A DNA stretch of 64,000 nucleotides, taken from assembly GCF_002994745.2 (NCBI RefSeq), contig NC_037092.1:4392501-4456500 (forward strand), in the 5' to 3' direction. Positions 35,658-45,748 of this stretch are shown piece after piece. Position 1 is the stretch's first letter. The number at the start of each line of letters is the position of its first letter. A program made the translations under genes and the position numbers. Below the pieces are notes generated by a model. The model had not been told where the DNA came from. It ran no database searches and was given only the letters and a program-made list of their open reading frames with translations. The DNA is from Rosa chinensis (taxonomy: Eukaryota; Streptophyta; Magnoliopsida; Rosales; Rosaceae).

Positions 35658-35959
35658 GCTCTGATACCAAGTCAAGTATAACACCATCGGCCGCGGTGAC
35701 AAGCTTAAAGAAGATGAAGCCGATGAACCAACTGTGCAAGCTATAATTTCTTCTTTCACTACTACTCCCTCCATGGTTTCACCTTAAAGATGTGAACTTT
35801 TCATTCCAGAGAGAGTTTCAAGACTTGGGTATATTCTTAATTTGATGATAGGTGGACTCGATTTATGGTGTGTGTGTGAGAGAGAGAGAGAGATCCATGC
35901 TCTACAGCTTCTTTTTCTTTAGACATTCTTCAAAATCAATAGAGAGAAGAAATTAAACT

Positions 35960-36169
35960 ATGGAAAAGAAGGGAAAGGCAATTGTCGGTGGAATTTCAAT
36001 CATCCTTGTGGTTGGAGCAATAGTTGGTTGTATAGCTGTTGTTTCACATAATCGCAGCAAAGGCAAGGATAGGCTTTCGACGAGTTCCAAGGTCATCACT
36101 GCAATGTGTGAAGCAATTGATTACCAGAGAGAGAGAGCGGACCCAAAAAAGAAAAAAAGAAAACTCTGA
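35960..36169 (+). pseudogene. Captured pectinesterase (PME) N-terminal fragment (copy 1)
   Basis: An ATG at 35960 opens MEKKGKAIVGGISIILVVGA, a signal-anchor/transmembrane segment (about residues 8-29), then VVSHNRSKGKDRLSTSSK and ITAMCEAIDYQ. That is the start of the PMEI-like pro-region of plant type I pectin methylesterases, cell-wall enzymes that demethylate pectin. After DYQ the frame passes into a GA-rich repeat and a lysine-rich end with stop, and the right TIR follows, so only the first ~55 codons were captured. A second copy is at 63533. Confidence 0.72.
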
Positions 36170-36278
36170 CTTTTTGAGGGTATTTTAGAAAGTCTAAAAG
36201 ATGAGAGATGAAATATTATTAAATAAATAAAAGAGTGTGTAGTTTGTAAATTTAGGTGTGCAAATTTCACCCTCCTTA

Positions 36279-36995
36279 ATTTTTTTGCCCCACTCTCTTG
36301 TCAGCGGGTTAATCAAAGCAAAATATCTACCGGGAACAAATTGGATGCTCTAGCAAAAAAAAAAAAAATTGGATGAATGAATGACTTCGCAATAGTGTGT
36401 CACTAATTTGGAGTAAGTTTATTGTGGGGAAAAGAAGTGTCCGTTTGACCTGGAAATGATATAAGGTTTGACAAATGGGATCCGAGGACTTCTACTTCTA
36501 AAATTCTCTCCAATTTCTTTGCCTTCTAAGTTCTAACAATAGGGTGGCTACACTAATTAGTAAGTACAGCACACAGAGAGTGGAATATGGACACTATCTC
36601 AAATCAATTTTTTTAAGGGATGCAAGATTGATTCTCTCTATCTATAAGGATTCAAATCGATGAGTGCCTTTAGATTGCCAAAATTATCAGGTTAATGTCC
36701 ATGTACCCTTCAGTCCTTCACTCATCTCAGATGCCTTCTTTTCATGTCCTGATTTTCGGCCAAGCATTTTCAGTCTTGATTTTTGGAGAGGAAGAGATAT
36801 ACACTGCTGCGTCTTCAGCTATACTGAAAGCTTAATTTCACTGAAAATTTATGGCAAGTTAAATTAATGCGACTTGGATTCAAACACTCACTTTCCTAAT
36901 TAATGCCAGTGTTGTTTAATTTTAATTAATTTGTTCCATTATAGAGTATCCCAAGTATTGCTTTCTCCTCTGTGAAGCTAATTGCATCCTAAAGG
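36279..36995. other. No gene recognised
   Basis: AT-rich spacer. A short piece at 36660-36692 (atgagtgcctttagattgcc) resembles the LINE RT scrap at 29366, which suggests an old related fragment. Nothing else supported. Confidence 0.4.
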
Positions 36996-37787
36996 TAGGG
37001 TGTGCAAAACACGGTACAAACCAGTCAAAACCAACCGTTAAATATGGTTTGGTTAAGGTTTTTTAATTTTAAAAATTGAAAACTGGTTCAATACCGAACC
37101 AAACCATTTATAAATAGGTTGGTTTGGTTTCTCTTTTGCTTAAACAGCGGAACCCGAACCGACCGGTATGTTTGAAATATAATAAGAAAAAGTTTTAAAT
37201 ATATATATATATGTTTATATATGTTTATATATATTCATTTGTCTAGTTGTTCTAAGTAAGTTCTAAATATCCAATTATAACTTTATTCTCAAATGATATA
37301 CTTCCACATCTAATCCAATGCCCAAAGGCCTAAAAGTCTAATATATAATGATTATAATCGCTACGATTAACTTGATCCTCTCGCATTACATATCTCAATT
37401 TCTCATTCTCTAACCTTTAATACTACCATATTAAGCTAGTATTTATAGCTAAACCATCAAATAATTCAATCACTTTGAATCTATTCCAGATTTTGGTTTT
37501 TAAATATTGGTTTTGGATTTGATTATTGTATTTAAAATTTAGATTATGCTTTTTAAATATAATTTTTATTATTTAGATTGAATTTTATAAGAAATTTTTT
37601 TTCATAAAATAATATAGGTTAAAACCGTCTAACCGACCAAACCAAACCATCTTTAATTGGATTGGATTGGAGTGGGTTAAGATTATTTTTTTTAATGACC
37701 GGTTGTCCAAAATGCATAAACCGCTCACTTTAGTATAGAGACGGTTTAGAGTCAAAACCGATCCAACCCAATCCGTATGTAGTCCTA
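36996..37787. mobile_element. 792-bp hAT-type MITE, TSD CCTAAAGG
   Basis: CCTAAAGG is found at 36988-36995 and 37788-37795, an 8-bp duplication typical of hAT. Ends are TAGGGTGTGCA and (reverse complement) TAGGACTACAT, so the inverted repeats are weak. The arms contain repeated GGTTTGGTT/AACCAAACC words in both orientations. Non-coding. Confidence 0.8.
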
Positions 37788-37890
37788 CCTAAAGGCAATG
37801 CAGTTGGCTAAATGCCAACAGGAAACTCATGTCCCAGAAACGCAGAGTTTTGAAGGAATATTTATTTTTTAATTTATATATATATATATA

Positions 37891-39769
37891 GAGCAAGGAT
37901 CTGAAGCGGACGTCCGCACTTTTGCTAAAGTGTGGACGTCAACGCATCAGGAGGTTCCAGGCGGCAGAGGCGGCACAGGGCTGGTTGGAGGGAGGCCGAA
38001 GGTGTCCCAGACCTCTTCTGGGTAGCGATCGAGGTCGGAGGAGGTCGGGGTTGCCGGTTTCTGGGCAGCCACCTCACCTGCAGTTGCAGGTTATGTGCAT
38101 CCATGCAGAACGCTCGCCGGCGACTCCACCAGACCGTAGACAGGCTCCGCAAACCCGCGGCGTCCCTCTAGCAAGCCGCGCCGCTCCGCGCCGCAGACGC
38201 TTGATTGTGGCCGGAAGAGCGACGTCCGCACTTTTTCTGGGTTGCGGACGTTGATGTGCTCATATTTTTCTATATTTCTTTACCTCTTAATCTTAGTATT
38301 TATGCTTAGTCCACCTTATTTCGAGTCATTTATGTTGTTATAGTGTTTTTGTAGGTTTGCCTCATAAAGAGAAGAAAAGAAGCCAAAATGAGCTAAGTTG
38401 GATTGAAAGACAATGTGCAATCTGAGACTGGGAATCTGCCTGTGCAGAACACCCAACTTCACCTAATTACTGGGAGTTATTTAGATCGAATCAGACAATG
38501 AACTTTATATCATTGGAAAGATACGGATGTCTACTTTTTGTAGAATTTTACGGATCTCGATTTCGATAATTTTGGAGAAAGTTATGATTATTTGAGTGAA
38601 GATAGGTCGGACAGGAAATCTGCTCGGGAATTTACAACCATTCGTGGAGAACTCAAGTTTCGCGGCACAAGATCGTCAATCCTAATGTTTCAAGGAAGTT
38701 AATTCAGATGAGGATTCAAGAATACATATATTTCTAATTCTACAAGTGATATTTCAAGGTTTTCCCATTCCAAATGAAGAAAGGAATCCAAATCCAAGTC
38801 TTACAAGGAAACTTGAAGCCAAAGATGAGCAGAAATCTTCCCTATATAAGGGAGCACGAATTTACATGATAAGGGGAGTCTCGGGAGCACAATGTAGATG
38901 CCTAAGGAGCAGAGACGACTCATCCATCTTCCCTTTCTTTTCCCCTTCCATTCTTTTTATGTTTTTCCTATGTTTTATTTAGTTATCTTTTGCTAAACCT
39001 TTTTTTAGGGTTAGAATGATGCCCTATCATGATTGTTTATGTACTTTGATGTTTTATTGATGGATTTATAGTTTCTTTATGATGAATGCTTAATCACTAT
39101 TTAAATTGATGCTTTATGTTTAAGTTTTTTGATTGATCACCTTAGGGCTTTGCATATAGTAATTGGAAAACAAATTTGAAGCAGAGATGCAATATAATTT
39201 GATTAGCTTCTTGTGATTAAGTGTGGTAAATTACATTATTACTTGAGAAAGACTAATGGTTTGCTTGATTCCCTTGTTTTCTAAAGCGTAATGAGTTTTG
39301 CATGTTAAATTTATACCTGAGAAGGATAAACTACATAGTTAGGATATAAGAACTTTACCCGAGAGGGAGAGCATCATACACTTAAGGAAAACTATGGTCT
39401 AGAGTACCTGAGAAGGACTTAGATACGGGAATTATCATCTAGAGAAACAAAAGAATCTGTTAATTGCATTGAAACATGAATAGGATTGTTAGTGGTTGAT
39501 TATGAAACCCTAAGTTTTATCATTATTTTGTTTCTTTCTTTCTTTCTTTAAATTTCATATTATTTCTTTATTGAAAAATCCAAAACCATATCTTCTTTAG
39601 TTTGATTGCTTATATGTTTTTGTGTTTTGATTAATTAGGTTAGGATTTAAATTAATTATCAATCCTCAGTTGGAACGACCTCGTACTTGCACACTATACT
39701 AACGACGATTCGTGCGCTTGTGAGTTTTAATTAAAATTTCACAACAGACGTCCTCTTCAGAACATTTTC

Positions 39770-39770
<1 letters not shown>
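37891..39770. mobile_element. TIR element with GC-rich core, split by a solo LTR
   Basis: Left end GAGCAAGGATCTGAAGCGGACGTCCGCA and right end (reverse complement CGAAAATGTTCTGAAGAGGACGTCCGCA) form imperfect inverted repeats inside TA-rich flanks. The 330-bp core (37922-38254) is strongly GC-rich, unlike everything nearby, and could be captured gene DNA, but its ORFs resemble nothing I know. The original element is about 385 bp without the solo LTR. The target duplication is masked by TA repeats. Confidence 0.6.
38252..39746. repeat. 1495-bp solo LTR, TSD GACGT
   Basis: Begins TGATGTGCTCATA and ends TTTCACAACA, with GACGT at 38247-38251 and 39747-39751. No retrotransposon ORF inside. The 3' part (cctcagttggaacgacctcg, cgattcgtgcgcttg) looks like the end of a Gypsy-type LTR known from plants, which is inference. 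Confidence 0.85.
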
Positions 39771-39810
<40 letters not shown>

Positions 39811-39879
39811 GGATCTACATTGCAATGTACATACATATATGAGAATTAGTTACACGGTAATGAAGACACAAACTCCAAT

Positions 39880-40195
39880 CTCCCACATCAGACCATCAAA
39901 ATCAGGAGAATTTGCGCAGTGCCTGAAGGTGAATACTGCTGGGACAACTTCTCTTGTCTTCAAGCTCCTCAGGCAAGACTGTCCTCACAAAATTCTTGAG
40001 CTCTAGTATAACGATCTTAAGTAATGCCGAAGATGACTCTAGGAAGGGATGGCTACTTTTGTCTTCAAGCTCCTCAGGCAAGACTGATACTGCTTTAATC
40101 TTTGCCTCACAAAATTCCTGAGCTCTAGTCTACCAATATTAAGTGACTTGGCGTATGACTGGAGGAGGTAGAGAGCATTGAGACAATTTTAATGG
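39880..40195 (-). pseudogene. Unrecognised gene fragment with internal duplication
   Basis: On the minus strand the phrase AATTTTGTGAGG...TTGCCTGAGGAGCTTGAAGA occurs twice (about 40130-40060 and 40000-39945), each encoding VLPEELEDK. The reading frame joins them with stops at the ends. It looks like an exon end with a tandem duplication. Family unknown. 40200-40496 holds no supported feature. Confidence 0.3.
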
Positions 40196-40496
40196 GTTAA
40201 TGCTCATACACCCCAAATCCGAGAAAAAACTTCGCATACACCCCAGTGTATTAGTTTTGTTCCCCCTTGCACAACCTTTTCTCATTTTCTTTCCTACCTA
40301 CCCATCTTTTCACAATCCCTACCATTAGTACCCTTTATTTCTCGTTCCAGCAATTTTCTCTGTGGTCAGAGTCAGAGTCTGCTTATGCTGTTGTCTCTTT
40401 CATTTGGTTTGCTGTCTATTCTATTGTTTAATAAAAGTTTTAGAAACGTGGTGGGCCCATCAGAATTGTTATTTGAATATATATGCAGAGCTAACA

Positions 40497-40772
40497 GTCA
40501 TTCTCTGATTCAAATGTAAACAGTACAATTTACTATTCATAATTTCGATAGTTGACAGACTTGAACTAGTTGCCATCTGTAAAAATACTAGCAAAGAGTT
40601 GCATAAAGAAAGAGAAAAATTGAGAAAACTAAAAGTCATTCTCTGATTCAAATGTAAACAGTACAATTTACTATTCATAATTTCGATAGTTGACAGACTT
40701 GAACTAGTTGCCATCTGTAAAAATACTAGCAAAGAGTTGCATAAAGAAAGAGAAAAATTGAGAAAACTAAAA
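40497..40772 (+). repeat. 138-bp perfect-looking tandem duplication
   Basis: GTCATTCTCTGATTCAAATG... through GAGAAAACTAAAA occurs at 40497-40634 and again at 40635-40772, head to tail. It carries the start of the coiled-coil ORF that follows. Confidence 0.9.
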
Positions 40773-40928
40773 GCCTATAGAGATAGTCTTGATAGGGAAT
40801 CACCCAACTATTGGGATATCATTTATAGACTTCAGACCAGAATCTATAAAATAGAACAAGAGATTGATAATCTCTTATATGTTCTTGAAGAGGAACAAAA
40901 ACCTCTTGATTATTTGAGCATTGGTTAG
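40737..40928 (+). pseudogene. Coiled-coil ORF end upstream of a primer site
   Basis: The frame HKEREKLRKLKAYRDSLDRE to EEEQKPLDYLSIG is rich in Leu, Lys and Glu with heptad spacing, suggesting a coiled coil. It ends just before a tRNA-Met-type primer site. Its true start is lost or lies in the tandem repeat. I do not recognise the family; it may be the last ORF of a pararetrovirus-like genome. Confidence 0.35.
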
Positions 40929-40941
40929 ATCCGCACTCCAC

Positions 40942-40953
40942 TGGTATCAGAGC
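40942..40953 (+). promoter_or_regulatory. tRNA-Met-type primer-binding site TGGTATCAGAGC
   Basis: A perfect match to the primer site used by many plant pararetroviruses and LTR retrotransposons. It lies between the two coiled-coil ORFs. Confidence 0.7.
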
Positions 40954-40985
40954 TTGTAAAATAGCTCAAGGAAAACCCCTCCTTA

Positions 40986-41573
40986 ATGGGGACAATGTCA
41001 GAATTGTTATTAGAGAAAATAAATTCTCTACTGAAATCTTCTGATGAGAAATATCAGAAGATGTTACTAGAAGTATCTAGATGTCAAACTCATCTAGAAA
41101 AATTACCTGCTATAATCCACCAATTAGAAAGATTGGAAAACAAACTGGATTATATCAAAGATCTTCCAAAAACGGAAGAAGAAAAACTAACGAGTGTTAG
41201 TAGAAAAATCAAAGAACAGCAAAAAACGCTGGATTCTATACTGAAGGACAAGAAAGTGCCTACAGTAAAAAAGAAGACTAATGGATTCAAACCATTAGAA
41301 AAAACAGACACAAATCGTGTTCCTAACATGATTTTTCTGGAACCATCTACTAGCCAGACTAGTATCCAGTATGAAAACCCAGAAAAAAGAGAAATGAAGA
41401 TGCTAAGCATCTTTGGAAAAAAGAAAGGAGTTCAACTCCTAAATTCTGAAGAATTTGAATACAATGAAATCGAGCATGAGGTAAAAAACGCCTCAATTCA
41501 GAGTTGCTTCCATATTACCATATCAATGATAGAAGAAGATTCCTTTTTGAAAATTGATAAAATACTTTTGTGA
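40986..41573 (+). pseudogene. Coiled-coil ORF after primer site, cut by duplication junction (possible endogenous pararetrovirus)
   Basis: The frame opens MGTMSELLLEKINSLLKSSD and is predicted to be mostly coiled coil over its first ~85 residues, followed by a lysine-rich linker. From residue about 170 (after EIEHEVKN) the codons belong to the duplicated segment that starts at 41,495, so the true ORF is truncated there and the last ~28 residues are a chance extension. A short coiled-coil protein right after a tRNA-Met site fits an endogenous caulimovirid-like copy, but no RT, protease or coat domain is present, and an LTR-retrotransposon origin is equally open. Confidence 0.4.
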
Positions 41574-42711
41574 AGTCATGGAAGAGATTGGCAGAAGAGT
41601 AACAATAAGTTGCCTTTGATAATCTCAGCAATACATAAACGTCAGAAGCAATTGGTAGCATAATCATCATCTCAATTGGGAAAACCCAATATTAAAGAAA
41701 AGACATGACAAGAGACATCAGTTGTCAAGATTTTTCTTAAACTCTAATAAAACTAGAATAAAGTATTCTAGATCTTATGCTAATTTCAATATTTTGACAT
41801 CCCAGTGCAAGCCGATTGGACTAAATCACAGACACAAGTAAGACACTCTCGAACAAATTCTCGACAGAATATCCAAAACCCAAGACAATGGGAAAACCAT
41901 TCCAAACCTTATATCTCTGATATTAACCTCTGTCTAAGCCCTGATTGATAATCTTTTCCAAATATATTTGAATGTCAGATACAACCGTCAGGTTCAAGTC
42001 CCCGATCAAGCACAACGGCATGTGAAAGCAATAGTATTTTAGCAAGAGAATGAAGAGATCAAAGTAATAGATAAAAGGATAAGGTAGGATCAGGAGGGAG
42101 ATACCCTTAAAAAGTGTATAGAGACCTCTTCTCTGTGTACCAGAGCAACACATTCCCACTAGGAAGAAATACCTCTGCACTATAAGATGAAAAATGATAA
42201 TATTGGCAGTGTGGTGCTCCTGCTGTTCTCTTTTCTACCTTGATTGCTAGTTGAACAACAGCACTGCTACCAAGCAGATTGAACAACCCTCTATTGATTC
42301 AGTTACAGATTGGTTTGCAACATTAACCATACTTGATTTAATGAGAATTTTCTTTTCTTGTACTCCTCATTTTATTTGCTTTTCCAGTTCACCTCTCTTT
42401 TTTCTTTCTTTTGTGACATGAATAGTGATGTTTTTTTGATCTGGTGAGACTTGAAGGAACTTCCATTCACACAAAACATTTTGCAAAGAAATAGGTGCAA
42501 GACCTCCATATGGGACTAATGCTTAAACATTCAGTAGTATATAAATAGTGATACTTTTGAGTCTCAAAATAACACCATTAAAGACATACGGTTACATACA
42601 AATGCGAATAATTACAACTACTCGCATATTACAGGGCACCCTTAAATTAAAGTTTATATAAGCAGCAAAATAAAATTCACTTGAATGCTTAAGGCCACTG
42701 TCTGTTTCTCT

Positions 42712-43546
42712 TCACTCAGTTTCCACCCCTTCACTCAATTTCAAATAAAAGGCTGGCCCGGACCTGCAATAAAACCAGAAACATTGGTAAGAAAGGGGAA
42801 GGGAGGGAGAGAGAGAGAGCAACAGTTTAAAAATCAACAGAATTGATACAGTTGCTAAGGATTGAGAGCAAGAGTTACATCGCATAAGGTGTCTCTCATT
42901 CATCATTGTACTGTTTCCAAGACTCAAGGTGTCTCATTTATCAACTGACATGATTAACTTTTCAACATAGTAAATGGATTCTTATATGAGCCTTAGCAAC
43001 CTACTCGGATTGAAGATCGATTGGTCCTAGGGTTGTCCTTCCTTTAATCATTCCTATTTTCTCTTAAAACTTTTTTGTTCAGTATTAATTTTGATGGAAG
43101 CTAAGTAAAACAGTAACCCAATTTCAATGTCATCAACAGCCAAAATATATGAATACAGGACAACAACAACAACAACAACAGGCCACCTCTGAAGAGAGAA
43201 AACTAAAGATTGCTTGTGATTACACAAAAATAGATCAATTCAGCAGTAAGAAACGATAAAATTGAAAGAAAAAAAAACTAATAATAATTATCAGAAATTC
43301 TAAAGGAAAGAGATTTAGATCTAGAATGAATGAATGATAAAGAAGAAATTCTTACTTGGTGATCTCCCTTTCCGTTTTGACGATGCGTACGATCAACGGG
43401 GCCGTCCCACAAAAGAAGTAGGCAAAAGATGCACAAGCTGCGGCTTTCACAGCGAGTTGCACCTTTGCCTGAAAGGAGGGATCCGCCACCGCACGGGCCT
43501 CTGAGAGAGAGAAAATTTTTGACCACATTGTCATTCTTGACCACAT
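42712..43546 (-). CDS. Small two-exon ORF, 80 residues (copy 2)
   Basis: Exon 1 is 43546-43356 and exon 2 is 42763-42712, again 243 nt with intact donor (CCAA|GTAAG) and acceptor (TTATTGCAG). Differences from copy 1 are all replacements (SLSG to SLSE, VTAAN to VKAAA, NSWP to KSGP, SEEV to SEGV). Same architecture with one hydrophobic segment. Family unknown. Confidence 0.42.
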
Positions 43547-43854
43547 CTATTGGGATTTTAGGGTTCCACAACATGTATATATAGGTGCCCCCACGTACCA
43601 CTTAGATGTACTTGGGCCTTTCCTTATTATGCCCAAATCTACAACTCTTCCCTTAAAGGGCCCAACACAAGTCCACAAAAATCCCAATTTTGAGATTTGT
43701 ATTACTAGTCCAACGCTGTAGAAAGGCTATCAAGGTATATCTTTGTTTATTTCCCATTTTCAGTTTGTTTTTTTTTTTTTTTGGTTACAAAAGGAGGTCT
43801 TAAAAAGACCCAAAAACAGCAAGACAAAAAGAAAAGCTAAGTTACAGGTCTAAC

Positions 43855-44457
43855 CAGAGATGCCGGGATCGCTCTGTTTGTCTGCGACCCGCGAACCCGA
43901 TTGCTCGATCCGAAACGTGGTACGATCGCGAACCAGATCGGTGACTCCAGCGATCCCATATTTACTCAGCGGTCCCATCTTCTGCATTAGCTCTGATGCG
44001 CTTGTTTCTAGACTTCGTGTCTTCGTCCATTGCTAGACTTCTGCAACAAATTGGTTGGGTTGTTCATCTTCTTCTCCTTTTTTCTGAAGAAGATAATGAC
44101 TATTCTGATAAGAAAAAAATGATAATATCTAAAAGATTTTTAACTAATTCCTTATAACTTCTAATATTTAATTTTACTTGTTTACCCTTTTAAATTTATG
44201 TAGTTTTCATAGTATATGTATAAGGGATATTTATGTAAAAAAGTTATGTTTCCAAATAAGCAATTAGAAATATGCATAGGAATCCTGATTTTTATTTATA
44301 GTGTGGTATCTATTCATTTTTTTTTATAATTATATTTATCATATGTAATTTATTTTTAATTAAAAATTTTAGTTAATATATATTAGCGTACATCGTTTCA
44401 TAGAGACTGGCGTACCGCGTACCCGTTCCGCAACGACCCGCGATCCAGGTAACACTG
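43855..44457. mobile_element. 603-bp hAT MITE, TSD GGTCTAAC, empty site in copy 1
   Basis: Ends CAGAGATGCCGGGATCGC and (reverse complement) CAGTGTTACCTGGATCGC; GGTCTAAC at 43847-43854 and 44458-44465. Copy 1 has a single GGTCTAAC near 23190. GC-rich ends enclose an AT-rich middle. Non-coding. Confidence 0.92.
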
Positions 44458-45748
44458 GGTCTAACACAAGACCTGGATCTGGAGACTTCACTGAGATCAT
44501 CAAGAAATGCATAAGCAACATGGGGAGGAGGGGAGTCAAATACGACAACACCATGGTCATGATCAAGGCCCGATTTTGCAAGAGCATCCGCAGTGCCGTT
44601 GCATTCTCTGAAAATATGCATAAGGTTCACAGAATTAAACAGAGAAAGCATGTGCCTGCAGCTTTTAATGATAGCACCTAGGGCTGGGCTCGGGTCGGGC
44701 CGGGCCCGAAAATCAGTAAGACCGAGACCGAGACCGAGAATATCTGTTCGTGCCGGTTCGGGCTTTTTTAGAAATGAAAACCGACAGAAACTGACCCGGT
44801 TCGGGCCGGTTCGGGCTTTCGGGTTTTTCGGGCTTTTTCGGGCCCAATTTCCAATTGAAGGATGTTTGCCAATTTTCCCTGTTTTCCAAATACAATTCTG
44901 CACCTTGTCATTTGCCACTCATTTTGGTACCTGGAAGACTAGAATGCATATCCAATTATCTCATTAACATAATAGTAATCATGCATTATTACAAATTTAT
45001 ATAGTTTACAACACAAACTCACAAATACATTGTCCATTGTCCATTGTCCAACAGAAAACAATCCAAATTATTCAATCATTTGAAATTCAAAGTTTGAATG
45101 GTACTACAAGTCTACAACTGCAACAGAAACATGAACACAATCCTCCCATTTTGCACAAATTGCTGCTCGGCCGACTCCCATGCTCAACAGGTCTAGAACT
45201 CCATGACAACTCCAACTTGCAGCTCTGCATTCACATTTCAAAGCTGATCAATTTACAAATTCAAAGTTAACAAAAAGTCCCAAACATGGCCAAGAAGTGA
45301 ACCCAAAGAAGAACAATCCAAATATCCAATCATAACCCCATAAAGAAGAACAATCCATGAATCCAATATCATCACTAACCAACATAAATGCAGAACATTA
45401 GGCAGATTATACATTAAGCTCTTTACTACTTTCTCAGCACAAACATAAAGCTCAAAGCCTCAAACACCAAAATAAACTATAAATTTAAGCTCTTTACTAC
45501 TTTCTCTAACTTGAGCTTCCATTAAACTAATTTCAGACAAGAACAAAAAAGCAATTTAAACAACCCAAAATGCCAGAGCCATAAAGCCACTTACTTGCAG
45601 TGAAGAAGCTGAATCCGGTGGCAGATTGCATAAACGCACAGTTTTAAACAAAACCTGGGGCAGATTGCATAACATTAACTAACTTAAGGCAGTAGGCTCA
45701 ACCAACATGTAGAAATGCACAGTTTTAAAGAATAACTGGGGCAGTACC

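Larger units (their letters stand above)
30010..35684 (-). mobile_element. Copia element A, lacking most of its 5' LTR
   Basis: The 3' LTR (30010-30261) is preceded by TCTTC at 30005-30009, the target duplication also seen around copy B. The polypurine tract lies at 30262-30275 (minus strand). Gag-pol reads 34606 to 30281. The primer site TGGTATCAGAGC (reverse complement of 35658-35669, tRNA-Met-i type) is followed by only 15 bp of 5' LTR (35670-35684). Then host sequence begins that in copy B lies about 250 bp beyond the LTR, so a deletion of roughly 490 bp removed the 5' LTR and the right TSD. Confidence 0.93.
20728..36275 (+). repeat. Segmental duplication, copy 1
   Basis: From AATTCAGAGTTGCTTCCA at 20,728 this segment matches 41,495 onward at high identity, except for discrete insertions and deletions. 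Shared contents in order: exon-like block near 21.2-21.4 kb, 80-residue two-exon gene, LINE 3' end, 54-residue ORF, LINE scrap, PIF-like element with pectinesterase fragment and nested Copia. Private to copy 1 are 22896-23079 and 25003-28185; missing relative to copy 2 is the 54.85-55.32 kb block. The right limit cannot be fixed because copy 2 is interrupted by a MITE near the window end. Confidence 0.95.
29547..36275. mobile_element. PIF/Harbinger-like TIR element carrying a pectinesterase 5' fragment (copy 1)
   Basis: The left end GGGGGTGAAATTTGCACACC and the right end (reverse complement GGAGGGTGAAATTTGCACACC) start an inverted repeat of roughly 100 bp. TTA lies directly outside both ends (29544-29546 and 36276-36278), the PIF/Harbinger target duplication. 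Interior arms (29690-30009 and 35685-36170) contain gene-derived sequence including a pectinesterase start. No transposase is seen. A Copia element is inserted in the middle. A second copy is at 56622. Confidence 0.8.

Noticed and set aside
35658..35669. tRNA-like sequence
   Set aside because: Only the 12-nt complement of a tRNA 3' end, that is, the retrotransposon primer site; no cloverleaf around it. Same at 62732 and 40942.
35124..35774. 216-codon minus-strand ORF in the Copia A leader
   Set aside because: It crosses the primer site and deletion junction and arises from repeated leader phrases; not conserved as one frame in copy B.
37922..38254. 110-codon ORF in the GC-rich core
   Set aside because: Several overlapping frames are open on both strands simply because GC-rich DNA lacks stops; no domain recognised.
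40469..40732. Antisense ORF with a repeated peptide
   Set aside because: It is the shadow of the 138-bp tandem duplication read on the minus strand.
43584..43658. 75-bp extra segment in copy 2 as an insertion
   Set aside because: No terminal repeats or target duplication; deletion in copy 1 is as likely.
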